Assembly: GCA_020050375.1 (NCBI GenBank)
Contig: JAGVKR010000618.1
Location: 1 to 6,720 of the forward strand
Origin: Planctomycetales bacterium
Lineage (GTDB): Bacteria; Planctomycetota; Planctomycetia; Planctomycetales; Planctomycetaceae
Direction: 5' to 3'
DNA length: 6,720 nt
A program made the position numbers and the translations under genes. Positions 1-6,720 of this stretch are shown here, piece after piece (within the stretch, counting starts at the first letter, position 1; each line of letters opens with the position of its first letter). Under the pieces are notes generated by a model that saw only the letters and a program-made list of their open reading frames with translations, was not told the DNA's origin and searched no databases.

Positions 1-3000
1 CCGACAGTAAAGCCTCAGTGGCCGCCGACCGGGAATTCGCCGGCGCGTCGTCGCAGGGAAAGGTGACGACGAACTCGCTGCCGACGCCGACTCGGCTGTG
101 GCAATCGATCGTGCCTCCCAGCCCGGCGACAATACCGTAGCTGAGCGAGAGTCCCAATCCCGTGCCGACTCCCGGCCCTTTGGTTGTGTAAAACGGATCG
201 AAGATCCGCTGCCGGACTTCGTCGGACATTCCGCAGCCCGTATCGCGGATGGCAACCGATGCGCGTCCCGCCTCGCGCCGGGTCGCGATCGTGATCTCGC
301 CCGTGCCGGCAATCGCCTGCTGGGCGTTGTTCAGAATGTTCATGAAGACCTGGTTGAGCTGCCCCGAAGGCCCGCGGATGAGGCCGAACTCGCCGTAGTC
401 GGTGTGGACGGTGATCCGGCCTTTCATCTGGCTGGAGAGCAGGTTGAGGCACATTTCGAGCGACTGATTCAGGTCGAACAACTCGTGCGCCTCGGAGCCG
501 GGGTGCGAGAACGTCCGCAGATCCTTGACGATCCTCGCCGTCCGCGACGCGCCGTTCTCGATCACGTCGGCGAGAGTCGAGATCTTGCGGAACGACGTCG
601 CGATTTCCTGACGGACCTCGGAGATGTTCTCACTCGCCGGCGCCGCGAGGGCCTGGGCCACCATTCCTTCCAGGCGCTTCGAGCGGGCGTGAAGCGGTTG
701 AATGCCGTTGTAGACGGCGTTGATGGCGTTGTTGATTTCGTGAGCCAGCCCGGCCACGAGCTGCCCGAGCGAGCTCATCTTCTCGGATTGGATGAGCTGT
801 GCCTGCGTCGAGCGAAGTTCGATCAGCGTGGCCTGCATCTCTCCGTTCCGCTTCTCGAGCTCGGAGTGCAGGTTTTTCAGCCGCAACAGCGAGCCGACGC
901 GGGCCCGCAGCTCTTCGGGGCTGAACGGCTTGACCAGGTAATCGTCGGCGCCGCGGTTGAGCCCTTCGATCTTCATCGTCAGGTCGGCCTTCGCAGTCAG
1001 CATCACGAACGGAATGGCCGCCGTCGCCGGGTTCTCTTTGATCCGTCGGCACAGCTCGTAACCGTCGACGTGCGGCATCATCACGTCCGAAAGGATCAGG
1101 TCGGGCAAGCGCTTTTGCACCGCCTCCCAGGCTTCGGCGCCATCGGCGACCGTGGCGACATGATAATGGTCCGCCAGAATCTCGGCGATCAGGGACCGCA
1201 TTTCGGGGGTGTCGTCGGCGATCAGCACGTGCGGCGCGTCGGCCGGCACCATACTGGCCGCTTCCGATTTCGGGGCCGGTTCGTCGACCGTCATCAATTC
1301 GGCGAAGCGGTGGGTCTTCGCCGGACGAGCGGCGGGATGCGCCGGTTCGGGGGCGCTCGCGACCAGGCTCGTCAGGGGGAGCGTGAACCAGAATCGCGAT
1401 CCCAGGCCGACTTCGCTGTCGAGATGGATCTCGCCGCCGTGAAGCTCGACGAATTCTTTGACCAGCGCGAGGCCCAGGCCGGTTCCCGAATATTGGCGCG
1501 AGGCCGAGCCATCGATCTGCACGAATCGCTCGAACACGCGGCCGTAATCCTCGCGCGAGATGCCGATCCCGGTGTCGGTGACGGCCATCTGAGCGTGCTG
1601 CTCGTGCGATTGCGATTCGATCTCGACGACACCGCCGGCGGGGGTGAACTTGAGCGCATTCGAGAGCAGATTTCGCAGGACGGTCTCGATCTTTTCGGCG
1701 TCGGCGGCGATCACCGGCAGGCGCGTATCGAGTTTTGTCCGCAAGACGACCCCCCGCTGCTCGGCCAGCGGCTGCGCCGCCGAAACCAGGTCACGGGCCA
1801 GCGCGTTGAGGTCGACCGCCGAAGGTGACAGCTTGGCCCGGCCCGCTTCGAGTTTCGAGAACTCGAGCAACTGGTTGATGAGCTCCAGCAGCCGGTTGGC
1901 GTTGACCCGCACGACTTCCATCAGCGATCCGACCCGTGCCGGGATGTCGGGGCCGTGCGTTTCGATGATCCGATCGACCGGCGAGATGATCATCGTCAGC
2001 GGCGTGCGGAGCTCGTGGCTGATGTTCGAGAAGAACGTCGTCTTGAGCTGGTCGTACTCGCGCAGCTTCTTGAGCGAGCGCTGCAGCGAGCGCTTGCTCT
2101 TGGACAACTGCCGCGTCCGCAGGGCAACTTTGTGCTCGAGGCCGACATTGAGATCGCGAATGGTATGGTCGTTCTGGTCGAGTTGCTGCACCATCGCATT
2201 GAACTGGCGGGCGAGGATGTCGATCTCGTCGTTGCCCGTTGGCTTGACGCGCTCGACGAACGAGCCGGCCTGCACGCGCTTCATGGCCTCGACAAGCTGG
2301 TCGACCCGAGATGCGATGGAATTCGCCAGCAGCCGTGACAGCACGAGTCCCGTCGCGACGGCAGTCAGCGAGATCAGGATCGTGTGGTAGCGGAGGTTCG
2401 AGACCGCCTTGTCCACTTCCACCGGGTCGCGCGTGCGTTGGATGTCTTTGGTCCGTTCGTAGGCCAGGCCCCCGATCATCAGCGCCGTGACGGCGATCGC
2501 CAGACCAAAGCAGATCGTCATCCGCACGAGGATGCGGCTGGCCGGCAATGCCTCGAACGGCACCGGAACGGAATGGTCGACCAGATGCTGCGTGACCCGC
2601 GCCATCCAGCGCTCGCTGGAGAAAAACGTCAGCATGAGGACGGCCGAGATCCCGAGGAACCCGGCGATCATCACCTGCATCAGCAGGCTTGCAGGCGCGG
2701 CTCCCAGCACCCACAGGTAAATGCACAGCGGGACGACCGTCGTGGCCGGAACCATGATCGATTCGCGCCGGTGATGCCGGCCGGCGAACAACACGGCATC
2801 GGCGCCAGCCCGCTTGGCGCGTCGCGAATCGACCGGCCTTCCTTCGGCGAGATCGCCGAGCACGCCGCGCAGCGCTCGCGTTTCCAACAAGGCAAGCACC
2901 ACGGTCAGGATGGTCGAGATCAGAATGAGGATCCCGGCGACGAGCGCGAACTCGTCGTAGGCATCCTGCGACATGCGAATCGTCAGGTCGACGTAATAGA

Positions 3001-3160
3001 TGACGAGGGCTCCGCCCACCAGGCAAAACCCGCGGGTGACGAGCATCATCACCAGGATGAAGTGCCGACCGCAGTGGTCGAACAGCCAATCGACCACAGA
3101 AAAGCGTTTATTGCGAGGCGCTTTCGCCCCACGAACGCTCAGGCGCCCTGCCGCAAGCAT
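1..3160 (-). CDS. Six-TM HAMP hybrid sensor histidine kinase, kinase-receiver-kinase layout (partial, 3' end outside window)
   Basis: Membrane sensor kinase predicted to autophosphorylate on histidine and pass phosphate to aspartate. The window holds 1053 codons from ATG 3160 with no stop by base 1, so the C-terminus is missing, probably by little because the last HATPase domain is nearly complete. Hydrophobic segments lie near residues 34-58, 71-92, 135-153, 160-181, 212-234 and 259-280. A HAMP domain follows (about 281-330), then a charged coiled coil. Kinase 1 has H-box SHELRTPLT (His382), N-box LLSNALKF (Asn501), DTGIGIS (Asp529) and GTGLGL near 560. The receiver has the acidic pair Asp649/Asp650, phospho-acceptor Asp692 in SDVMMP, and Lys744 in VKPF. 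Kinase 2 has AHEINN (His807), ILNNAQQ (Asn945), DTGCGMS (Asp973) and GTGLGL near 1000. All key residues are present, so both kinases look active. I chose ATG 3160 because it precedes TM1 and has AAAAGGA 13 bases upstream; in-frame TTG codons at 3223 and 3211 are alternatives. No DNA-binding output domain is seen. The ligand is unknown. Confidence 0.93.
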   Translation of the reverse strand, partial: MLAAGRLSVRGAKAPRNKRFSVVDWLFDHCGRHFILVMMLVTRGFCLVGGALVIYYVDLTIRMSQDAYDEFALVAGILILISTILTVVLALLETRALRGVLGDLAEGRPVDSRRAKRAGADAVLFAGRHHRRESIMVPATTVVPLCIYLWVLGAAPASLLMQVMIAGFLGISAVLMLTFFSSERWMARVTQHLVDHSVPVPFEALPASRILVRMTICFGLAIAVTALMIGGLAYERTKDIQRTRDPVEVDKAVSNLRYHTILISLTAVATGLVLSRLLANSIASRVDQLVEAMKRVQAGSFVERVKPTGNDEIDILARQFNAMVQQLDQNDHTIRDLNVGLEHKVALRTRQLSKSKRSLQRSLKKLREYDQLKTTFFSNISHELRTPLTMIISPVDRIIETHGPDIPARVGSLMEVVRVNANRLLELINQLLEFSKLEAGRAKLSPSAVDLNALARDLVSAAQPLAEQRGVVLRTKLDTRLPVIAADAEKIETVLRNLLSNALKFTPAGGVVEIESQSHEQHAQMAVTDTGIGISREDYGRVFERFVQIDGSASRQYSGTGLGLALVKEFVELHGGEIHLDSEVGLGSRFWFTLPLTSLVASAPEPAHPAARPAKTHRFAELMTVDEPAPKSEAASMVPADAPHVLIADDTPEMRSLIAEILADHYHVATVADGAEAWEAVQKRLPDLILSDVMMPHVDGYELCRRIKENPATAAIPFVMLTAKADLTMKIEGLNRGADDYLVKPFSPEELRARVGSLLRLKNLHSELEKRNGEMQATLIELRSTQAQLIQSEKMSSLGQLVAGLAHEINNAINAVYNGIQPLHARSKRLEGMVAQALAAPASENISEVRQEIATSFRKISTLADVIENGASRTARIVKDLRTFSHPGSEAHELFDLNQSLEMCLNLLSSQMKGRITVHTDYGEFGLIRGPSGQLNQVFMNILNNAQQAIAGTGEITIATRREAGRASVAIRDTGCGMSDEVRQRIFDPFYTTKGPGVGTGLGLSLSYGIVAGLGGTIDCHSRVGVGSEFVVTFPCDDAPANSRSAATEALLS

Positions 3161-3173
3161 CGCGGCGGGCCCG

Positions 3174-3180
3174 TCCTTTT
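3174..3180 (-). promoter_or_regulatory. Ribosome binding site of the sensor kinase
   Basis: AAAAGGA on the minus strand, 13 bases before ATG 3160. The spacing is on the long side, so the site is plausible rather than strong. The rest of the 98-base gap after the fusion gene's TGA shows no convincing terminator hairpin or promoter, which fits co-transcription. Confidence 0.45.
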
Positions 3181-3258
3181 CCGGCGGTGGGAGGTGCGAC
3201 CGTTGCTGCAATTCGAGACCCAACCCATTATTGCAAAAAGGATTGCGTCTCGTTGCCG

Positions 3259-6027
3259 TCAGATCAGCCCACGGCTGGCGAGGTGCATCCGGAAAAATCG
3301 CTCATTCCCCTCCAGCAACTGTAGCATATCAATCGAACCGATGGATTGAGCGGCCGCGAGAAAACACTCCCGATAATACCGCCAGCGCTGGAGAAAGTAC
3401 CGTTCGTGACCTCCTTTGAGAATAGCAGATTCGATCGCGCGGGCATCGGGTTCGCGGAGCTGCTCGACCGTGAGGTCGCCCTGAGCGATGGCCCTTGCAA
3501 AAACCCCGCTGGTGAAATCCTGCTGACCGATCTCGCGCCGCCAGGTGCAGAGCAGGTTTCCGACGCGCCCCATGCACTGCAAAAACCACAGGGCCTCGCG
3601 GAGCCTTCCCAGATCGCGACACGAAAAGTCCGGAACGCACATCAAGTCGATCGTGGCGAAGCTCATCATATCCATCGCGTGCGGCAGGTAGAGATCGTGC
3701 TCGACCGGATTGAGCAGCCATAGATTCTGATTCAGTAACTGCGAATACCGCATTGTGTTGAAGTATTGCAACTGGTCGTAGCGCAGCAGGTCGGCATACG
3801 CAGCGTAACACGGGTACTTTTGGACCCGCTCGTGGTAGATGTCGGAGAGCCGTCGAGTGATTTCCACGTAGAACTTCTCGTGCTCCGTCAGCTCGGCCAG
3901 ATCGGGCGTCGGCTGGTTATCGACAATCTTGAGGAGCACTTCGAGGAATCGTTCGCGCCCTTTCTGGTCGGCGACGTCGTCCAGCAGCACGCACAGCATG
4001 ATCGACAGGACCTTCGTCTGGCACACGTGCTGGAACAATTCGCGCGGCACGAAGGGGAGTGTCGTCAGCTCGGCCCCCTGCTCGCACCATTGCCAGAGAA
4101 ATCGCCGTCGCTCCCCGACCTGCGAATAGATCGAGTACCACTCTTCGACTTCCGGACTGAGGGTCCGGGTGGCGACGAGCTGCTTCTCGCGTTCGAGCGC
4201 CGCCGGCGAAAAGTCGGGCGGAGCCAGAGACACCGCCCCCCCGGCGATCCCGCGCCGCGGCGAAGATCCATAGAACTCACCCGTCCCGGCGGCGTGGTCG
4301 ACCAGATCGGTCGCCTGCCGAACGATCTCGCGAACGATTTCGTCGGATCCCATCGCCCGGCCGGCGCTGGCGGAAATCGCTCCCTCGCCCGAGACAAGCA
4401 CCGGGGCCGAGATTCCGTCGGCCGCCAGTTGCTCGAGGACGGCGGTCCCGAATCCCCCGTGAGACGCTTCTTCTTCCAGCGTGACAAATCCTCCGATTTC
4501 ACCCCCCAGGCGGCGGAGCAGGTCGCAATCGAGGGGATTGACAAACCGGGCATCGACCACCGCAACCGAAACCCCCTGCTCGGACAACAACTCGGCGGCC
4601 CGCATCGCGAGCGGCACCTGTGATCCCAGCGCCAGCAGGGCCACATCGAGTCCTTCCGTCAACACATCGGCGCGACCGGTCTCGATCGGCTGGTCGTGTC
4701 CCGGATCCCGCGGTTCAATAGCGCCGAATGCCATCCGCCGAGGGAGCGCAATGGCCACTGGCCCGGATTGGTCCATCGACCAGCGGAGCATGCGGCGCAT
4801 GTCGCGCTCACTGCCTGGGACGGCGACAATCGTATTGGGCAAGAGACGCAGGTAAGCGAGATCCGAATTGGACCGCAACGTCGAATCACTTTCATTCGCC
4901 GGAGCGTCGATCGCTGAATCAACGATCAGCGTCACCGGTTGGCGCGAGTCGCACAACTGCTCGGCGAGCTGATCGAGCGCCTGTTGCAGATAGCGCCCGG
5001 TGACGAGGATGAACGGTCGACAACCGCCGAGCGCCAGGCCGCGCGTTCGCGTGAACGGGGCTCGCTCGGCGGAGGGCAACACATAGCTGCGATTCGGCTG
5101 CTTGCGACAGAACGCGAATCGCGACCGGAGCGAGTCCTGCACGACGGCGACCACCCGGTGGTCGGTTCGGGCCAGGAGCTGCAACTCGTCGGTGACCGCA
5201 TCGAGCGCCGACGTCGAAGCATCGACTCCGCCCGGCTCGGCGTGCCCATTCAAACGCAACACGCCTCGTCCGCGGCTTTCGGTCGGCAGCTCGGTCCGTA
5301 GCGCGGCAGGCGCGGGAGGACGGAGATGCAGCACGGCCGGTGATTGCATCTGCACGATCTGCTGGAATTCATCGAGCAGTGCCGCCATGCCGCAGCCGAC
5401 TTCAGGTGCGCTACACGGCAAACCCAATTCCGAAAGCCAGCGGGCATCGAGCAGGTCGAACTGGCCGGCGCGGCCGATGTTGGGGGGACTCAGATCGGAG
5501 GTCGATAGCGGCCGTCCGTCGTCGACCGCCACAATCAGCAATCGGGATTCGACAATCTGCAATTGCTCGATCAGCTCGTGCGACAGGCTGCGGAACAGGT
5601 TGTTCGTCGAAGCGACAACGACGATCCAGTGGTCCTGCCCAAGATTGTGCCGGGCCTCGGTCATCCCCAAAGCCAGCGACAGGCCCGTTCCTGCGCGGAC
5701 TTCGCTGAACCACCGCGAGACGTCAACCGGTTCCGCCGGTGATCGGCTTTGCGACAAATCGTGGTTCGCGATCGAGGAGGCGGGAGTCACGGGCGACCTG
5801 CGATCCGCCTCCCAGGTCTCCCACACAATCCGGTCACACGTCGGGTCGAAGACCCGTGCAAGCGCCGCCACCAGCTCGGGATAGTCCGTCAGGAACCCGG
5901 CGGTCACGACGTCGGCGGCACCCGGGGAAGCCGTGCGGCAGACGTTGATTTCCGACTGAGGCCCTGCCCCTGAGGGAGAGACGACATCGACAAATTTTGT
6001 TGCAGGAATCTGGCCAGGCGCGAGCAT
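3259..6027 (-). CDS. Degenerate DXS-like domain fused to class I terpene synthase
   Basis: A 922-residue fusion from ATG 6027. Residues ~39-240 align by eye with the DXS thiamine-diphosphate domain (LVAALARVFD, SLALGM), ~273-435 with its pyrimidine-binding domain (LALGG, DLAYLR, VPGSERDMRRML), and ~450-575 with the transketolase C-terminal domain (ALLALGS, VDARFVNPLD, GGFGTAVLEQLAADGI). DXS normally makes 1-deoxyxylulose 5-phosphate from pyruvate and glyceraldehyde 3-phosphate. Here GDG reads STN (140-142), AEQH reads AERA (Glu321 kept, His lost), and the expected catalytic histidines are absent, so DXS activity is unlikely. Residues ~623-922 form a terpene-synthase-like alpha-helical domain with DDVAD (Asp683, 684, 687) and N-LLC-T-WRR-E (Asn824, Thr828, Glu832), the Mg2+ and diphosphate ligands. 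Substrate (GPP, FPP or GGPP) and product cannot be told. No signal peptide or membrane segment is seen, so it is probably cytosolic. The frame stays open upstream to a TTG at 6183; ATG 6027 is preferred because AGAAGGA lies 11 bases before it and DXS similarity starts ~40 residues later. The kinase gene follows after 98 bases. Confidence 0.9.
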   Translation of the reverse strand: MLAPGQIPATKFVDVVSPSGAGPQSEINVCRTASPGAADVVTAGFLTDYPELVAALARVFDPTCDRIVWETWEADRRSPVTPASSIANHDLSQSRSPAEPVDVSRWFSEVRAGTGLSLALGMTEARHNLGQDHWIVVVASTNNLFRSLSHELIEQLQIVESRLLIVAVDDGRPLSTSDLSPPNIGRAGQFDLLDARWLSELGLPCSAPEVGCGMAALLDEFQQIVQMQSPAVLHLRPPAPAALRTELPTESRGRGVLRLNGHAEPGGVDASTSALDAVTDELQLLARTDHRVVAVVQDSLRSRFAFCRKQPNRSYVLPSAERAPFTRTRGLALGGCRPFILVTGRYLQQALDQLAEQLCDSRQPVTLIVDSAIDAPANESDSTLRSNSDLAYLRLLPNTIVAVPGSERDMRRMLRWSMDQSGPVAIALPRRMAFGAIEPRDPGHDQPIETGRADVLTEGLDVALLALGSQVPLAMRAAELLSEQGVSVAVVDARFVNPLDCDLLRRLGGEIGGFVTLEEEASHGGFGTAVLEQLAADGISAPVLVSGEGAISASAGRAMGSDEIVREIVRQATDLVDHAAGTGEFYGSSPRRGIAGGAVSLAPPDFSPAALEREKQLVATRTLSPEVEEWYSIYSQVGERRRFLWQWCEQGAELTTLPFVPRELFQHVCQTKVLSIMLCVLLDDVADQKGRERFLEVLLKIVDNQPTPDLAELTEHEKFYVEITRRLSDIYHERVQKYPCYAAYADLLRYDQLQYFNTMRYSQLLNQNLWLLNPVEHDLYLPHAMDMMSFATIDLMCVPDFSCRDLGRLREALWFLQCMGRVGNLLCTWRREIGQQDFTSGVFARAIAQGDLTVEQLREPDARAIESAILKGGHERYFLQRWRYYRECFLAAAQSIGSIDMLQLLEGNERFFRMHLASRGLI

Positions 6028-6038
6028 GGATGGCTCGA

Positions 6039-6045
6039 TCCTTCT
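6039..6045 (-). promoter_or_regulatory. Ribosome binding site deciding the start of the fusion gene
   Basis: AGAAGGA on the minus strand, 11 bases upstream of ATG 6027. It is the reason for preferring this start over the in-frame TTG at 6183, which has GAGGG immediately adjacent and so no usable spacing. Confidence 0.6.
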
Positions 6046-6252
6046 CAGGCTCTGCGGCCTCCATCCCGCATACGGCGTCAAGCCGTTTCGTGCGTTCCGG
6101 TCCGGGCGACGCGTCTCGTTTCGACGGTGGCCGCGAATGACTCGCAGGACATCGTCATCGAAACAATAAAGGTCGACCGGCAACCCTCACGGAAACTGAA
6201 ATTGAAATGTGTCGCGAACACTCAATGCAGATCAAGAATGAGCGCAGGCCCT

Positions 6253-6282
6253 AACATAGAGACGCATGGACGTGAGTGTCAA
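6253..6282 (-). promoter_or_regulatory. Candidate sigma-70 promoter for the DXS-like/terpene synthase gene
   Basis: On the minus strand a perfect -35 box TTGACA (6282-6277) is followed after 18 bases by TATGTT (6258-6253), matching four of six -10 positions. Transcription would start near 6246, giving a leader of about 220 bases to ATG 6027. The -35 box sits inside a 5-base dyad TGAGT-gtcaa-ACTCA (6273-6287), which could be an operator. Planctomycete promoters are poorly characterised, so this is a consensus match only. Confidence 0.4.
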
Positions 6283-6541
6283 ACTCAATCGGGCTTCTTA
6301 TTGAAAGTGAGTAATGTGCCTCCATTTGGCGACCTTGTTGTGTAAGACAGGAAAACTCTCCGGGACGCGACACTAAGTGGGTCTCGCCCGCGCGACCGGC
6401 AGAGGCCGCGAGGTTTGACATCGTCGTCCATCGCCAGGATCGTCTTGCTCCGCTGGCTCGTGGTTACTGGACACCCATCAAACACAGGCGTTATGTTGTA
6501 TTCGCAGCCAGTTGACGACCCGATCATTGATCCCGAATCAC

Positions 6542-6551
6542 GAAGGCGAGG
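6542..6551 (+). promoter_or_regulatory. Ribosome binding site of the plus-strand gene
   Basis: GAAGGCGAGG, 7 bases before ATG 6559. It offers two overlapping purine-rich cores and favours this start over ATG 6493. Confidence 0.55.
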
Positions 6552-6558
6552 CGTGCCG

Positions 6559-6720
6559 ATGCGTTTGTGCCGTGCTCAGAAAAACGGAATCTCGTTCGCC
6601 GCTTTCTACGACGAAGAGCGGATCGTCCCGGTGGCGACTGCCGCCGAAGAGTTCACCCGCGCGACCGGCCGGCCGCTGCAAGTCCGCGCGTCCGACAGCC
6701 TGCTCGATCTGTTGCCCCCG
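6559..6720 (+). CDS. N-terminus of an unidentified protein, possibly fumarylacetoacetate hydrolase family (partial, 3' end outside window)
   Basis: Fifty-four codons are visible from ATG 6559, open to the window edge. The start is supported by GAAGGCGAGG, ending 7 bases before the ATG. An in-frame ATG at 6493 would add 22 residues but has no comparable ribosome binding site. The opening residues MRLCRAQKNGISFAAFYDEE, then a short acidic stretch and DSLLDLLPP, recall the small N-terminal domain of fumarylacetoacetate hydrolase-family enzymes, where a first strand MKL-x-R/T-F precedes a GV-x-x-G/D-x-x-V turn and a later LLP motif. That resemblance is weak: the catalytic metal-binding residues would lie beyond the window. 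The gene diverges from the DXS/terpene synthase gene. Codon use is GC-rich at third positions, as in the neighbours, which supports real coding. Confidence 0.6.
   Translation, partial: MRLCRAQKNGISFAAFYDEERIVPVATAAEEFTRATGRPLQVRASDSLLDLLPP

Larger units (their letters stand above)
6028..6558. other. Divergent intergenic region between the fusion gene and the plus-strand gene
   Basis: About 530 bases with clearly lower GC and more A/T-rich stretches than the flanking genes, especially 6170-6360. It holds a candidate minus-strand promoter near 6253-6282 and ribosome binding sites at both ends. Part of it (6028-6183) could code if the fusion gene used the TTG at 6183, but those residues resemble no domain and the TTG has its only purine-rich run directly against it. 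An 80-codon minus-strand open frame (6285-6527) fills much of the rest. It has no recognisable motif and no clear ribosome binding site, so I do not call it. No tRNA, riboswitch or terminator could be made out. Confidence 0.6.

Noticed and set aside
98..1828. A 576-codon plus-strand open frame opposite the sensor kinase.
   Set aside because: The opposite strand carries both kinase cores and the receiver with all motifs intact. The plus-strand translation is rich in Arg, Asp, Gln and His with no domain, which is typical of antisense frames in GC-rich genes.
1791..3089. A 432-codon minus-strand open frame overlapping the kinase in another frame.
   Set aside because: The correct frame contains the transmembrane segments, HAMP and the SHELRTP box; this one is an Arg/Pro/Ala-rich shadow.
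3214..3252. Inverted repeat CGAGAC...GTCTCG between the fusion gene and the kinase, considered as a terminator.
   Set aside because: Only 6-base arms with a 27-base loop and no following T-run on the minus strand; too weak for a terminator.
2384..3349. A 321-codon plus-strand open frame across the kinase N-terminus and the intergenic gap.
   Set aside because: It is antisense to the membrane segments and HAMP domain; its composition (many His, Arg, Gln, Asp) is unlike a real protein and it has no motif.
6028..6183. N-terminal extension of the fusion protein from the in-frame TTG at 6183.
   Set aside because: The 52 extra residues are Arg-rich with no similarity to DXS, and the ribosome binding site favours ATG 6027.
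6415..6443. TTGACA at 6415-6420 as a plus-strand -35 box for the right-hand gene.
   Set aside because: No acceptable -10 box lies 15-19 bases downstream; the sequence there is GC-rich.
6285..6527. An 80-codon minus-strand open frame in the divergent intergenic region.
   Set aside because: No recognisable domain and no clear ribosome binding site, and it lies in a lower-GC region. A small real gene cannot be excluded; conservation in relatives would decide.
6387..6669. An exact 14-base direct repeat (cccgcgcgaccggc at 6387-6400 and 6656-6669).
   Set aside because: GC-rich, no matching flanks, one copy inside coding sequence; chance is a sufficient explanation at this base composition.

Overview
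The window looks like a GC-rich, environmental, Gram-negative-type bacterium. A planctomycete is my best guess, from the mix of very long multidomain proteins, high-GC codon use and Shine-Dalgarno-type starts. No single marker in the window proves this. About 92% is coding. It holds two large minus-strand genes read right to left, then a roughly 530-base divergent intergenic region, then the first 54 codons of a plus-strand gene that leaves the window on the right.

1-3160 (minus): a very large membrane sensor histidine kinase, 3' end outside the window. Order: six transmembrane segments, HAMP, coiled coil, first kinase (HisKA + HATPase_c), receiver domain, coiled coil, second kinase (HisKA + HATPase_c). 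The reading frame stays open through base 1, so the stop lies further left.

3259-6027 (minus): the most unusual gene. Its N-terminal ~575 residues follow 1-deoxy-D-xylulose-5-phosphate synthase (DXS) from end to end, but the thiamine-diphosphate and catalytic motifs are replaced. Its C-terminal ~300 residues carry both metal-binding motifs of a class I terpene synthase, DDxxD and an NSE-type N-xxx-T-xxx-E, about 140 residues apart. It reads as a catalytically dead DXS-like module fused to a probably active terpene synthase. That links a relic of the first enzyme of the MEP isoprenoid pathway to an enzyme from the pathway's end.

6028-6558: divergent intergenic region with a plausible sigma-70 promoter for the fusion gene and a small dyad over its -35 box. 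6559-6720 (plus): start of a short-leadered gene, possibly of the fumarylacetoacetate hydrolase family (tentative).

The fusion gene and the kinase are on the same strand, 98 bases apart, with no convincing terminator between them. They may form one transcript: a terpenoid enzyme followed by a membrane sensor. Long plus-strand open frames opposite the kinase are judged to be antisense shadows. No tRNA, rRNA, CRISPR array or insertion sequence was seen.
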